Below are positions 1-10,400 of a DNA stretch of 61,184 nt, piece after piece. The stretch comes from Streptomyces sp. TRM49041 (GTDB lineage: Bacteria > Actinomycetota > Actinomycetes > Streptomycetales > Streptomycetaceae). The notes under the pieces were generated by a model. It was not told the origin of the DNA. It did no database searches and saw only the letters and a list, made by a program, of their open reading frames with translations. The stretch spans positions 1-61,184 of the forward strand of contig NZ_VSRY01000107.1 of NCBI RefSeq assembly GCF_008271805.1. Direction: 5' to 3'. Numbering within the stretch: position 1 is the stretch's first letter; each line of letters opens with the position of its first letter. Position numbers and translations under genes: made by a program.

Positions 1-5
1 CGGCG

Positions 6-60
6 CGGACCCGGGTAGACCCGGGCGGGGCGGACCCGGGCGGGGCGGACCCGGGCGGGG
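6..60. repeat. 15-bp GC-rich tandem repeat
   Basis: Two perfect copies of CGGACCCGGGCGGGG (31-45 and 46-60) follow one imperfect copy (16-30) and a partial one (6-15). The array lies just beyond the stop of the Nudix gene. No function can be read from it. Confidence 0.85.
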
Positions 61-77
61 CGGTGCGCCGCTGGTGC

Positions 78-491
78 TCAGTCGCCGGCGGCGCCGCCCG
101 TGGCGAGGAAGGAGCGGATCAACGGCTTGTCCAGGGGGTGGGTCAGCCAGGACTCCGCCTCCGCCGGGGACAGCCAGGTCAGGCGGTCCACCTCCTTGTT
201 GGGGGTGAACGTGCCGCCCGTCGACCGCGCCGACCAGTACGTGACCTCCTTGGGGCGGCCCTTCGCGATGTAGAGCACCGTGGCGAGGCGGGGGCCCGGG
301 GTGCAGGTGTGGCCGGTTTCCTCGTGGACCTCGCGGAGAGCGGCGGTCAGGGGGTCCTCGCCCTGCTTGAGCTTGCCCTTGGGGAAGGACCAGTCGTCGT
401 ATTTCGGACGGTGGATCAGGCAGATCTCCGGGGTGCCGTCCCGGAGACCGCGCCACAGGACGCAGCCCGCCGCCCTCACCAGGTCGTTCAC
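78..491 (-). CDS. Nudix hydrolase (MutT family)
   Basis: This 137-residue protein hydrolyses a nucleoside diphosphate linked to some moiety X; the exact substrate cannot be read. The complete Nudix box is visible at residues 39-61 (G-x5-E-x7-REVHEETGH), preceded by the typical DDWSFPKGK segment. I chose the GTG at 489-491 because its GTGA overlaps the stop of the CHAD gene by 4 bp. Longer upstream extensions in this frame are low-complexity Pro/Gly/Arg and overlap the CHAD gene. It is the last gene of a ppk-CHAD-Nudix operon, so a role in diphosphoinositol, dinucleotide or polyphosphate turnover is a reasonable inference. The pairing of Nudix and CHAD genes with ppk is common in Streptomyces. 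Confidence 0.93.
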   Translation of the reverse strand: MNDLVRAAGCVLWRGLRDGTPEICLIHRPKYDDWSFPKGKLKQGEDPLTAALREVHEETGHTCTPGPRLATVLYIAKGRPKEVTYWSARSTGGTFTPNKEVDRLTWLSPAEAESWLTHPLDKPLIRSFLATGGAAGD

Positions 492-1441
492 CGGGCCGCC
501 ACGGCCGTGCGGCGCCACGCGAGGTGGAAGGCGTGGCGGGCGGAGCCGACCTCGTGGCGCTGGTCGGCGTGGAGGACGCCCAGGGTGTAGGCCGTGGCCG
601 GGGCGATGCGGGGGGTCCGGGCGGCCGTCGCCGCTGCCGCCGCGGCCTCGGCGGCGTCGCGGTGGCGGTCCAGGGCGGTGGCCGCCTCGTACAGCTCGGG
701 CGCCGGGGCCGACCGTACCTCCAGGGCGTACCGGTGGAGGCGGAGGAGGAGCCGGACCTGGTGCCAGGGGGCGTCCTGGTGCTCGCCGCCCACCGCCGGT
801 GCCATGGGGAGCGCGGCCACCGCGTCCAGGAGGCGGCGTTCCAGCGTGTCCGTGGACGCGGGGAGGATCTCTTCCGCCGGGGACGTCGCCGCCGGGCCCA
901 GCGGGACCTCCGACGCCAGGAGCGCCACCGCGTCGGCCACCGCGTGGAAGCGGGACGAGCCCAGCGCCTCCAGGGCCGCCGAATGCGCCTTCGCCCGGGA
1001 CAGGGTCAGCCGGCGTTCCAGGAGGGCGCCCGCCCTGGCCGCGCCCATCCGCATGGCCTCGTCGCCGGCGGAGGGTGCCCCGGACGAGCCCCTCGGGGCC
1101 GGTACCCCCGCACCGCCCGTCAGACGGGACAGCGCGTCCACCAGGCGGACCAGGCGCGATGTGCACGCGTGCTCCTGGGCCAGCGTGCTCGACAGCCAGG
1201 CCAGCTCCGTGCGCAGGCCGTCCGCCCAGGGGCCGTCCACGAGGGGCCGGAAGGTGTGCAGCGTGCCGCTGATGCGGCGGGCGGCGGCGCGGAGCGCGCG
1301 GGCGGCCTCCTCGGCGGCGGAGGTGTCGTTGCCGTTGCTCTCCGTGTGCAGGCGCAGCGCGCGCAGGAAGTCGTTCGCCCGGGCCCGGAGGTACGGCGCG
1401 AGGACCTCCCCGGCGGACGTCCGGTCGTCAGGGTTGTGCAC
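488..1441 (-). CDS. CHAD domain-containing protein
   Basis: This 317-residue all-helical protein carries a CHAD (conserved histidine alpha-helical) domain across nearly its whole length, with an alternating pattern of His, Arg and Lys on helices such as [16 protein letters not shown] near the N-terminus. CHAD domains bind polyphosphate. The GTG start lies within the last codons of ppk (14-bp overlap), and the stop overlaps the Nudix start by 4 bp, so the three genes are almost certainly translated from one mRNA. A role in polyphosphate granule binding or metabolism follows from the family and the neighbouring ppk. There is no signal peptide or membrane segment. Confidence 0.9.
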   Translation of the reverse strand: MHNPDDRTSAGEVLAPYLRARANDFLRALRLHTESNGNDTSAAEEAARALRAAARRISGTLHTFRPLVDGPWADGLRTELAWLSSTLAQEHACTSRLVRLVDALSRLTGGAGVPAPRGSSGAPSAGDEAMRMGAARAGALLERRLTLSRAKAHSAALEALGSSRFHAVADAVALLASEVPLGPAATSPAEEILPASTDTLERRLLDAVAALPMAPAVGGEHQDAPWHQVRLLLRLHRYALEVRSAPAPELYEAATALDRHRDAAEAAAAAATAARTPRIAPATAYTLGVLHADQRHEVGSARHAFHLAWRRTAVAAR

Positions 1442-3674
1442 GTCGGCGCCTCCGCGCGTCTATGAGCATCTCCTGGACATGGCGCAGCGGCCGGCCCTCG
1501 GCGTCGGTCGCGTGCCGGGTCCAGTTGCCGTCGGGGCCGAGGTGCCACGAGGACGTGGTGTCTGCCATGCCGGTCTCCAGCAGGCGGTTGAGGGCCGCGC
1601 GGTGGGCCGGGTCGGAGACCCGTACCAGTGCCTCTATGCGGCGGTCGAGGTTGCGGTGCATCATGTCGGCGCTGCCGAGCCACACCTCCGGCTCCCCGCC
1701 GTTCCCGAACGCGAATACGCGTGAGTGTTCCAGGAACCGGCCGAGGACCGAGCGGACCCGGATGTTCTCCGAGAGCCCCGTCACTCCCGGGCGCACGGCG
1801 CAGATGCCGCGGACCCAGATGTCGACGGGTACGCCCGCCTGCGAGGCGCGGTAGCAGGCGTCGATGACCGCCTCGTCGACCATCGAGTTGACCTTGATGC
1901 GGACGTACGCGGGCCGGCCCGCCCTGTGGTGGGCGACCTCCTTGTCGATCCGGGAGACCAGACCGTCGCGGAGCGACTTGGGGGCGACCAGGAGGCGGCG
2001 GTACGTCTCGCGGCGCGAGTAGCCCGACAGCCGGTTGAACAGGTCCGACAGGTCCGCGCCGACCTGCGGGTCCGCGGTGAGCAGCCCCAGGTCCTCGTAG
2101 AGGCGGGCGGTCTTCGGGTGGTAGTTGCCGGTGCCGACGTGCGAGTAGCGGCGCAGCAGCTCGCCCTCCTGGCGGACGACCAGGGACAGCTTGCAGTGGG
2201 TCTTCAGGCCCACCAGGCCGTACACGACATGGCAGCCGGCCTCCTCCAGCTTCCGCGCCCACTTGATGTTGGCCTGCTCGTCGAAGCGGGCCTTGATCTC
2301 GACGAGGACGAGGACCTGCTTGCCGGCCTCGGCCGCGTCTATCAGCGCGTCGACGATCGGCGACTTGCCGGAGGTGCGGTACAGCGTCTGCTTGATCGCC
2401 AGGACGTCCGGGTCGCTCGCCGCCTGCTCCAGGAACGCCTGGACCGACGTGGAGAAGCTGTCGTACGGGTGGTGGAGCAGGACGTCCCGCTCCCGGAGGG
2501 CCGCGAAGATGTCCGGCGCGGACGCCGACTCGACCTCCGCCAGGTCCCGATGGGTGCCCGCCACGAACTTCGGGTACTTCAGCTCCGGCCGGTCCTGGCC
2601 CGCGATGCCGAACAGCCCGGTCAGGTCCAGCGGTCCGGGCAGCGGGTACACCTCGGCGTCGGAGACCTTCAGCTCCCTTACGAGGAGGTCGAGGACGTAC
2701 GGGTCGATCGACTCCTCCACCTCCAGCCGCACCGGGGGGCCGAAGCGGCGGCGCAGCAGCTCCTTCTCCAGGGCCTGGAGCAGGTTCTCGGTGTCGTCCT
2801 CCTCGACCTCCAGGTCCTCGTTCCGCGTCACCCGGAACATGTGGGTGGCCAGCACCTCCATGCCCGGGAACAGCTCCTCCAGGTGCGCGGCGATGACGTC
2901 CTCCAGCGGGACGTACCGCTGCGGGGACGCCTCCAGGAAGCGCGTCAGCAGGGGCGGGACCTTCACACGTGCGAAGTGGCGGTGGCCGCTGACCGGGTTG
3001 CGGACCACCACGGCCAGGTTCAGGGACAGCCCGGAGATGTACGGGAAGGGGTGCGCCGGGTCCACCGCCAGCGGTGTGAGCACCGGGAAGATCTGCTGCC
3101 GGAAGAGCGTGAACAGTCGGGCCTGCTCCTTCTCGGTCAGCTCCGGCCAGCGGATCAGGTGGATGCCCTCGTCCGCCAGGGCCGGGGCGACGTCCTGCTG
3201 GAAGCAGGCCGCGTGCCGCGCCATGAGCTCACGGGAGCGGGTCCAGATCAGGTCGAGGACCTCGCGGGGCTGGAGCCCGGACGCGGAGCGGGTGGCGACA
3301 CCGGTCGCTATCCGGCGCTTGAGGCCGGCGACCCGGACCATGAAGAACTCGTCCAGGTTCGAGGCGAAGATCGCGAGGAAGTTCGCCCGTTCGAGGAGCG
3401 GGGTCGTCGGGTCCTCGGCGAGCTCCAGGACGCGTTCGTTGAACGCGAGCCAGCTGCGCTCCCGGTCCAGGAACCGGCCCTCGGGCAGCTCCGAGCGGGC
3501 GCCGTCCGCGTCGTACGTGTCGAGGTCGGCGTCGAGGTCGGGCGCGAGCCCGGTGGGCTGCGGACCGGTGACCGTGTGGGGCCGGTGCGCGGCTATGGAC
3601 CCCACGGACGGCTGGGCGTGCGGGGTGGACGACGGGGTCTGCTGGACCGGGACCTCGGCGGGCTGCTGGTTCAT
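1428..3674 (-). CDS. ppk: Polyphosphate kinase 1 (RNA degradosome polyphosphate kinase)
   Basis: PPK1 reversibly polymerises the gamma-phosphate of ATP into inorganic polyphosphate. The 748-residue protein shows the N-domain opening ([18 protein letters not shown]), the HxK motif KTHCKLSL that holds the autophosphorylated histidine, and the second catalytic histidine in [10 protein letters not shown]. The C-terminal motif [15 protein letters not shown] is also present. The first roughly 60 residues are a variable Pro/Gln-rich tail, so the ATG at 3672-3674 is preferred but an ATG 25 codons upstream is possible. In Streptomyces ppk responds to phosphate and links to antibiotic control. I saw only a single GTTCACC upstream (3927-3933) and no tandem PHO box, so PhoP control is not shown here. 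Confidence 0.97.
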   Translation of the reverse strand: MNQQPAEVPVQQTPSSTPHAQPSVGSIAAHRPHTVTGPQPTGLAPDLDADLDTYDADGARSELPEGRFLDRERSWLAFNERVLELAEDPTTPLLERANFLAIFASNLDEFFMVRVAGLKRRIATGVATRSASGLQPREVLDLIWTRSRELMARHAACFQQDVAPALADEGIHLIRWPELTEKEQARLFTLFRQQIFPVLTPLAVDPAHPFPYISGLSLNLAVVVRNPVSGHRHFARVKVPPLLTRFLEASPQRYVPLEDVIAAHLEELFPGMEVLATHMFRVTRNEDLEVEEDDTENLLQALEKELLRRRFGPPVRLEVEESIDPYVLDLLVRELKVSDAEVYPLPGPLDLTGLFGIAGQDRPELKYPKFVAGTHRDLAEVESASAPDIFAALRERDVLLHHPYDSFSTSVQAFLEQAASDPDVLAIKQTLYRTSGKSPIVDALIDAAEAGKQVLVLVEIKARFDEQANIKWARKLEEAGCHVVYGLVGLKTHCKLSLVVRQEGELLRRYSHVGTGNYHPKTARLYEDLGLLTADPQVGADLSDLFNRLSGYSRRETYRRLLVAPKSLRDGLVSRIDKEVAHHRAGRPAYVRIKVNSMVDEAVIDACYRASQAGVPVDIWVRGICAVRPGVTGLSENIRVRSVLGRFLEHSRVFAFGNGGEPEVWLGSADMMHRNLDRRIEALVRVSDPAHRAALNRLLETGMADTTSSWHLGPDGNWTRHATDAEGRPLRHVQEMLIDARRRRRAQP

Positions 3675-3940
3675 GACACCATTCTTCCGCGCCAGGGGCT
3701 GGTCAGGCGCGTCGGAGCGGGCCGTGAACGCGGACACGGCGGGCTTCATCGGCTGAGCGTCGCAAGCGCGTCTGAATGATCGGTTACGGGGACGTGACGT
3801 GCAGGGTGCGGGCGGGGGTGCTGTCGGGGGTGCTGTCGGGGTGCTCTCGGGGTGCCGCCGGGCTTCTGACGGGCTTGCGGCGGGGTGCGCCACGGGCCCC
3901 CGAGGCGCACCAGAAGCCGTTCGTTCACCCGTACGGGCGA

Positions 3941-4339
3941 CTATGCCTTGCGGCGGGCCCTGCGGGCGGCGATGACGCCGAGGTCGTCGCGCATATGGGG
4001 CGGGACGACCGCCTTCGGGGCGTTGAACAGCACGACCGCCGCCTCGGCCAGCAGGCAGAGCAGCACCGTGAGCAGCGCGACGACGAAGACAGCCAGCCAG
4101 GCGCCGGTCGCCTCCGCCTCCACGCTGCCCAGCCCGATCAGGGCGGTGATCGCCCAGAGCGAGACGGCCGTGAGGCCGGCCGACCGCACCTCCCCGCGCT
4201 TGACGTCCGGGCCGAACGGCAGGAACGCGAAGGTCTGCGTGAACTCCTCCACGAGCTCCGGGTTCCGCCACAGCCGGGACGCCTTCCAGGTCATGAAGGC
4301 GGAGCCGAGGGCGAAGAAGGCGATCAAGAAGTAGGTCAT
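3941..4339 (-). CDS. Small membrane protein of unknown function
   Basis: The 132-residue protein has a hydrophobic N-terminal helix (residues 2-17), a second membrane helix around 54-74 and one or two more around 80-110, then a basic C-terminal tail (ARRARRKA). A good AGGAATCACCCCC-type leader precedes the ATG. I do not recognise a family. It lies 121 bp downstream of the giant RHS gene on the same strand and 266 bp upstream of ppk. The position right after a polymorphic-toxin-like C-terminus makes it a formal candidate for an immunity protein, but it could equally be a conserved neighbour of ppk. The 266 bp between it and ppk hold no convincing gene. Confidence 0.75.
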   Translation of the reverse strand: MTYFLIAFFALGSAFMTWKASRLWRNPELVEEFTQTFAFLPFGPDVKRGEVRSAGLTAVSLWAITALIGLGSVEAEATGAWLAVFVVALLTVLLCLLAEAAVVLFNAPKAVVPPHMRDDLGVIAARRARRKA

Positions 4340-4460
4340 GGGGGTGATTCCTCCGGGAGGGGGGCCACACGGTCCGTCCCTGGTGGGACGGACGCCGCCC
4401 GGGCGGGCTCCGAGGGTACGTCACCGTCCCCCCGGAGCCCGCCCGGCGCTGATCGGTCGA

Positions 4461-7400
4461 TCAGCCGAAGAGCTTTTTCCATCCCTTCGATATGGCGTTG
4501 TTGACCGGCCCGGTCGCCAGGATGCCGCCGACAGCTCCGGCCGCTCCGCCGATGGCCGCGCCGACGATGGTGCCGACACCGGGGGCGATGGCGGTACCGA
4601 TGGTGGCGCCCAGCGTGGCACCGAGCTTGGTCGCACCCATCACCACCGCGGTGTCCACCGCTGTCTCCGTGGCCGCCAGAGCGACGTTGCCGTCGGAGTT
4701 CTCCAGGTTCGACCAGTAGGTGAACGCGACGCCGGTCACCAGGTTGGCCTTGCCCAGCTTCTGCACCATCGGGTTGCGGCCGATATCCACCAGCCGCTTC
4801 ATGCCCTGGTGAGTCTGGAGCGTGCGCAAGGTCTTGGCCGAGTTGCTCCGTACCTTGGCGCTCTCGTGGCTCCGCATGTTCCGTGCGGATTTCGACGTGA
4901 TCTCGTTCGCCTGGTTGAAACCCTCGTGGAGATACGACCCCGAGGTGACGAGTCCGTTGCCCGCGTTGCACATGTAGTTGCGGATGTCCATGATTCCGCA
5001 GTCGGCGGAGAACGAGAAGATCGTCGCCGGGTCCGGGCCCTTGAGCAGCGGCTGCGTCGCCGGCCCGATCACGGGTGGGCAGGCCAACAGGGGGGGTGTG
5101 CCGCAGCTGGGGACCGGGGGCCCGTACACGGGACCGACCGGCGCGGTGCCACCGGTGCTGCCGGTGCTGCCGGTGCCGCCGGTGTTGCCGCCGCCTCCGC
5201 CGCCGTTGCCCTTTCCGCTGCCGCCCTTGTCGTCGCCGCCGCTGGTGACGGGAATACCGCCCCGGCATGTGATGCCGTACTTCTGCGGGTTGTCGCACTC
5301 GGGGACCTTTTCGCCGGTCGGGTCGGCGAACGTGGTCGGGTTGTTGTTGGCGTACGCGTAGCCGTTCAGGGACTGCGCCTGGCCGGTGCTGAGGCTGGGG
5401 TCCGCGCTGATGAACTGGCCGATCACCGGGTCGTACTCACGCGCGTCGACGTGGGTCAGGCCTGTGTCCTTGTCGGCCGTCTTGCCCAGGAATCCTCTGT
5501 CGTCGGGCCAGGTGCCGCCGGTGGCCGTGCCCCGTTCCGCGCCGAACGGCGTCGTGCGCCGCTTGGTGAACGTCTGCGAGGCGTCCGCGGCCACCGCCAG
5601 GCTCTGGGTGCCCTGGTGGTCACCGGCGAGGTACGAGAGCTTGTTGCTTCCCGACTCGTTGCTGCGGACCGCGATCTGGAGGCTTCCGGACGAGTAGAAC
5701 CGCTGCCCCCAGGTGGTGCCGTCGGCACGCAGGTGCAGTTCGGTATTGCCGGTGTAGAGGACGCGCTCGCCGTTCTCGGCGGACCGGATCAGCAGCGCGC
5801 CATCGGCGTCGTACAGGTAGTCGGTGCTGTCTCCGTTCTCCGTGACCCGCGCGAGCTTGCCCTCCGCGGACCAGTCCAGGCTCTGGGCTGCGGACGGCCC
5901 GGGGCGCGCGGTCGTGTTGCCGGAGGCGTCGTAGCCGTAGGACGTGTCCGGCGCGGTGCAGTCGGCGGTCTTGCTGGTGCCCGACATCAGGTGCGGGCGG
6001 CCCTCCTTGTAGCAGTAGGTGGTCGTGGTGTCGCCGGTCGCCTTGTGCTGGGTCTCGGCGGTGCGCTGACCGGCCGCGTTGTAGGCGTAGTCCGTCCAGT
6101 ACGGCGCGGGGCCGGACAGGGCGGACGCGTCACGCGGGTCGGCGCAGTTCTGCGACGACGGCGTCCAGGCGTCGGCCAGACGGCGGCTGCCGTCGTAACG
6201 GAAGCACTGGGTCTCGGCCGCGCCCGCCCCGCCCAGGGTGGTCGGGTCGGAGATGGCCGTGACGTTCCCGGCGTCGTCGAAGGTGTAGTTGAGGTCCATC
6301 AGCATGTACGGGTGGGTCTGGTCCGTGACGTGGCTGCGGAGCAGGCGTCCGGTGCCCTCCTCGTACTTGTTGCTGACGTACACCTTCTTCGCCGTCTCGG
6401 TGTTGGCCGTGCCCAGCGTGTACTGCTGCACGCGGCCCGTGGACGAGTAGTCGGCGTCCAGCAGGTAGCCGGTGGCGCCGGTGATCGACTTCACCTGCCC
6501 GAGCGGGGTGTAGCCGTAGCTGATCACCTCGGAGGGCAGGCCGCCCAGCGCGGGCTCCGCGTTGTTCCCCAGCGTGCCGTCGAGACGGTAGGAGCTGGTG
6601 AACTCGATCGTGGCCGGAGCTCCCGCGGCGACCAGCGGATCGCCGGCCGGCAGCGTGAGCGTGGTGGCCGCGGGCCGCGCGAGGCTGTCGTACGCGGTCA
6701 CCGCCTTGGTGTACGCCTTGCCCGCCTTGCCGCCCACGTACCGGGTGTTCGCGCCGGGCAGGCCCTTCAGGACCGTGTCGTATGTGCGTTCCGTCAGCAG
6801 GTGGGCATCGTCCTGGACACCGTCCCATGTCGCGGTGACCCGGCCCAGCTCGTCGTACGCCCTCAGCACGGTGCGGCCGCGCGAGTCGGTGGTCTTGACT
6901 GCCTGGTCGAGCGCGTCGTACCCGGTCGTCGACGTTCCCTTGTCCGGATCGGAGATGCTGCTCTCCCGCCCGAACAGGTCGTAGCCGTAAGTCCAGACCG
7001 CCCCGTCCGGGCCGGTGACGGTGCGCTGCTTGCCGTCCAGCGTGTACTGGAACTTCACAGTGCTGTACGAAGTGCCCAGACCGCCGCCGAACGCGGTGTC
7101 CGCGGGGTTCTCGCCGGCGTACTCGCGCCGCTCGACCTCCTGGCCGCGGGCGTCCTTGATGTTCCGGACGGCGTTGCCGCCCTGCTGCGCGGTGGTCGCC
7201 GTGGAGTCACCGGTGTAGGTGGTCGAGGTCGCCCACTTCTGGACGCCGTACACCAGCAGCTTGTCGGTGACGGCCCGTTCGGCGCCGTCGAAGACGGTCT
7301 CCGTCTGCTTCGGTGCCTCGCCGTACTCGGCCCGGACGTACGTGGACGTCGGTGCAGACGTGGTGTCGAAGATCTCCTCGTGCTTCTCGTAGGCGAGGCT

Positions 7401-10400
7401 GCGGGAGTCATACCGGGTGTCGGTGAGCACGCGACCGCCCTCGGGGCTGGGCGCCTGGACCTGCAGGGGGCGCAGCAGCGCGTCATGGAGCGTGTACGTG
7501 GTGTTGTACGTGGTGCCGTCGGCCTTGAGCGTGGAGGACGACACCCACGACGGCTGACTGGCACTCAGTCCGTAGCCGAACTTCTGGTTCGGGCCGTAGC
7601 CGGCCGCTCGGTTGCGGTTGGGTTCCCAGACGTCGGTGATCCGTCCCAGTGCGTCGTACGCGAGTTCCGTCTTCTTCAGGTTCGGGTCGTAGATCCGCAG
7701 ATCGAGGCCGCGCCGCGGGTCCAGGAACGTCGTGACTCGGTGTCCCTTGGGGTCGGTGACCATCCTCCTGGTGAGCGGGCCCGCCGCGGCGGGGGTGTAT
7801 GCGGTCGTCGTGCTGTGGGACGCGGAGTCGGTGACGCTGGTGACGCGGCCGAACGTGTCGTACCCGGTGGTCTCGACCGTCTGCCAGCTGGGCGTGGTGC
7901 CGCTGTAGCTCTTGACCCGGCCGGTCCAGGTCTTCAGGCCCTTGGCCGGTGTCATGGACGTCGACCAAGTGGCGCCGTCGTATGCGACGGCGGTGTCCGA
8001 CAGGACGTCGCCGCGCGTCGCCGAGGTCGTCGGCAGCGACAGGCTGGAGTCGGCGACCGAGCAGGTTCTGCCCACGACGCGCTTGCGTGAGACGAGGCTC
8101 GTCAGACCGGCGGTTGCGTTGCGGGCGTACCAGGTGCGGGTGCAGGTTTCGTCGCCGGTCTTGGCGTCGTCGCCCTTGTCGTCCTCCTGGTAGACCATGC
8201 CGTAGCTGTCGAAGTCGCGCTCGGTGGTGCGGGAGCGCCAGGTCTTCGGCACGGTCAGGTAGGTGTGGTCGGTCTCCTTCGTCGTCCGGACGAAGCGGGC
8301 GACCTGGTCCCCGGCGTCCGGCACGCTCTGCCGGGCGGTCTCCGACGACCACGGCTCGCTGGACTCGGCGGAGATCGCCGTTGTGCCGTTGTAGACGACC
8401 TTCTGGCGCAGGTGGCCCGCGTACTGGTCGCTGTCCGTGAGGGTGGCGAGGCCGAGCGCGGGGCTCGCCAGGGGGGCGACGCTCACCGACTTGGTGGTGC
8501 CGTCCTTCTTCTTGTCGCCGTGCATGCCCTGCATGTACAGGGACACCGTCTTGGAGCGGGTGGTGTTCAGGGCGCCCTTGTACTCGGTGACCTGACGGTA
8601 GCCGCGCCAGTCGGACCAGGTCCGCTCGGCCTTCGGGACGAACGGGTCGTCGGTGTGGTGCCAGGCGGCGCCGCTGTAGCTGTACGCGTGCTCGACGGCG
8701 TCGTTCTGACCGGTGGGCTCGGACTCGGTGACGGCGAGGACCCGGTACTTGTGGAACCAGTCGAGGGACGCGTTCGCAGCGCCGTTGATGTTCCAGTACA
8801 GCGGGTAGCAGGAGCGGGTGTTGGTGTCCTCGGCGGCTCCTGTCACCTCACTGCGTAGGCACTCCTGCCCGGACAGTGTCACCGTGGTGATGCCGCCGGT
8901 CTCCGAGGTGATGGTGGAGATACGCGGGCGGGTCAGCGGCAGGATGTCGTCCGTGCCGTCCACGCGGTTGGGCCGCATGTGGTACGTGAACGAGATCGGG
9001 TTCATCGTGATGGCCGTGCCGGCCTTTGCGATGCGCTTGACCGACATCAGGGCGAGTGTCTGGTCGGACGAGTCGCCGATGTCGCCGCCGTCCAGGTACT
9101 TCTGGGTCAGCGTCCAGGAGTCCACCGGCTTGTAGGCGGCCGATGCCGCGTCCCACGAGACCGTGTCGACGGTGGTGAGCCGCTTGCGGGAGAAGAACGA
9201 CGGGCCGATGGCCAGGCAGTCGGTCTCGCTCTCGCCGCTGGAGCAGATCGCGTCGAAGGGCACGTCCGGCCAGTTGTGCGCGGTCGACTCGGTCAGCGAG
9301 GAGCAGTCCGCGGCGGTGCAGCGCTCGGCGTAACCGAAGGTGACCTTCGCGTCGGCGTCGTCGGTGAACAGCGCGCCCTTGCGGAGACCGTACTTGATCT
9401 CCTTGAGGTAACCGCCACGGATGTAGGACGCGTTCGCGGTGGACGCCTTGTTCTTGCGGTAGTGGTTGGTCTCCTTGGCGTACCAGTACGTGGCGGCGTT
9501 GCCGTGCACGTCCTCGACGTAGTCGAGGTTCCAGCGCCATGCCTGCGTCAGCCAGCGGCTTCCGAAGGTGGTGCCGTTGGCGTAGCCGGGCTCGCCGGAG
9601 TCGTCACCGAAGACGGGAGCTGTCCATGTGGAGTGGGTGCGCTGGGTCGTGGCACCGTCCAGCTTCTCCAGGCCGAAGACATACGTGGTGCCCTCACCGG
9701 TGACGACCGTCCAGTACTCGCCGTTGTCGTCGCCGTTGTCCGCCCCGGTCGAGCGGGTCACCTTGGAGGCGTCGTCGTCGGCGAGCCGCCACTGACCGGA
9801 GGTGTTGTCCTTGACCAGCAGCGACGCCTTGCCGTTGAGGACCAGCTTGGCGTTGTCGTACTTCCAGCACTTGTCGTGGATGCCGTCGTGGCCGTCCTTG
9901 TCGCAGCTGCCGTAGGTGCGCTCGATGTAGGACTCGGTGATGGTGAAGCCCTCACCGGCCGACGTGCCCTGGTTGTTCGTCGTGGCGCTGCGTCCGTCGA
10001 TGCTGCCCGAGTCGTATGCCAGGGAGAGCGTCGGTACCGGCCCCGCGGCCGAGGGCGGCATCGTGAAGTCGTGGGTCCAGGTGAACGAGCCGGAGTTGCC
10101 GCCCGCCTCCCAGGACGCCGACGGGGAGAGCGGGGTCGCGGAGTAGTCGCCGCTTCCGTTGGGCGACTCGCCCTCGCCGGTGCCGGACGCGGTCATGGCG
10201 AAGACGCCCGCCCCCGACGTGGTCGCCGTGGCGGCGGTGGCGAGCTGCGGGGCCAGGCCGCCGCCTTCGGGGAGGGCGAGGGGCGCCGTGACGGTCTGCG
10301 TGGCCGTGTCGTTGGCCGACGGCAGCGGGGTCTGCTTGCGGCACTCGGGCTTCTCGGGCGTGGTCAGCGCGCAGGCGGGCAGCTGGACCAGACGCAGCCG

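Noticed and set aside
1..62. CRISPR-like array at the window start
   Set aside because: The units are 15 bp and directly abutting, with no spacers.
3746..3928. A 60-codon minus-strand frame between ppk and the small membrane protein
   Set aside because: It is Pro/Arg/His-rich from a repetitive stretch, has no ribosome-binding site of note and no family.
3918..3945. Possible PHO box (GTTCACC) upstream of ppk
   Set aside because: Only one GTTCACC occurs, without the second tandem repeat, and it lies about 250 bp from the start.
4338..8090. A very long open frame on the plus strand opposite the RHS gene, and similar long frames opposite other genes
   Set aside because: High GC content keeps antisense frames open; the translations are low-complexity Arg/Gly/Ala/Val with no domain, while the opposite strand has clear domains.
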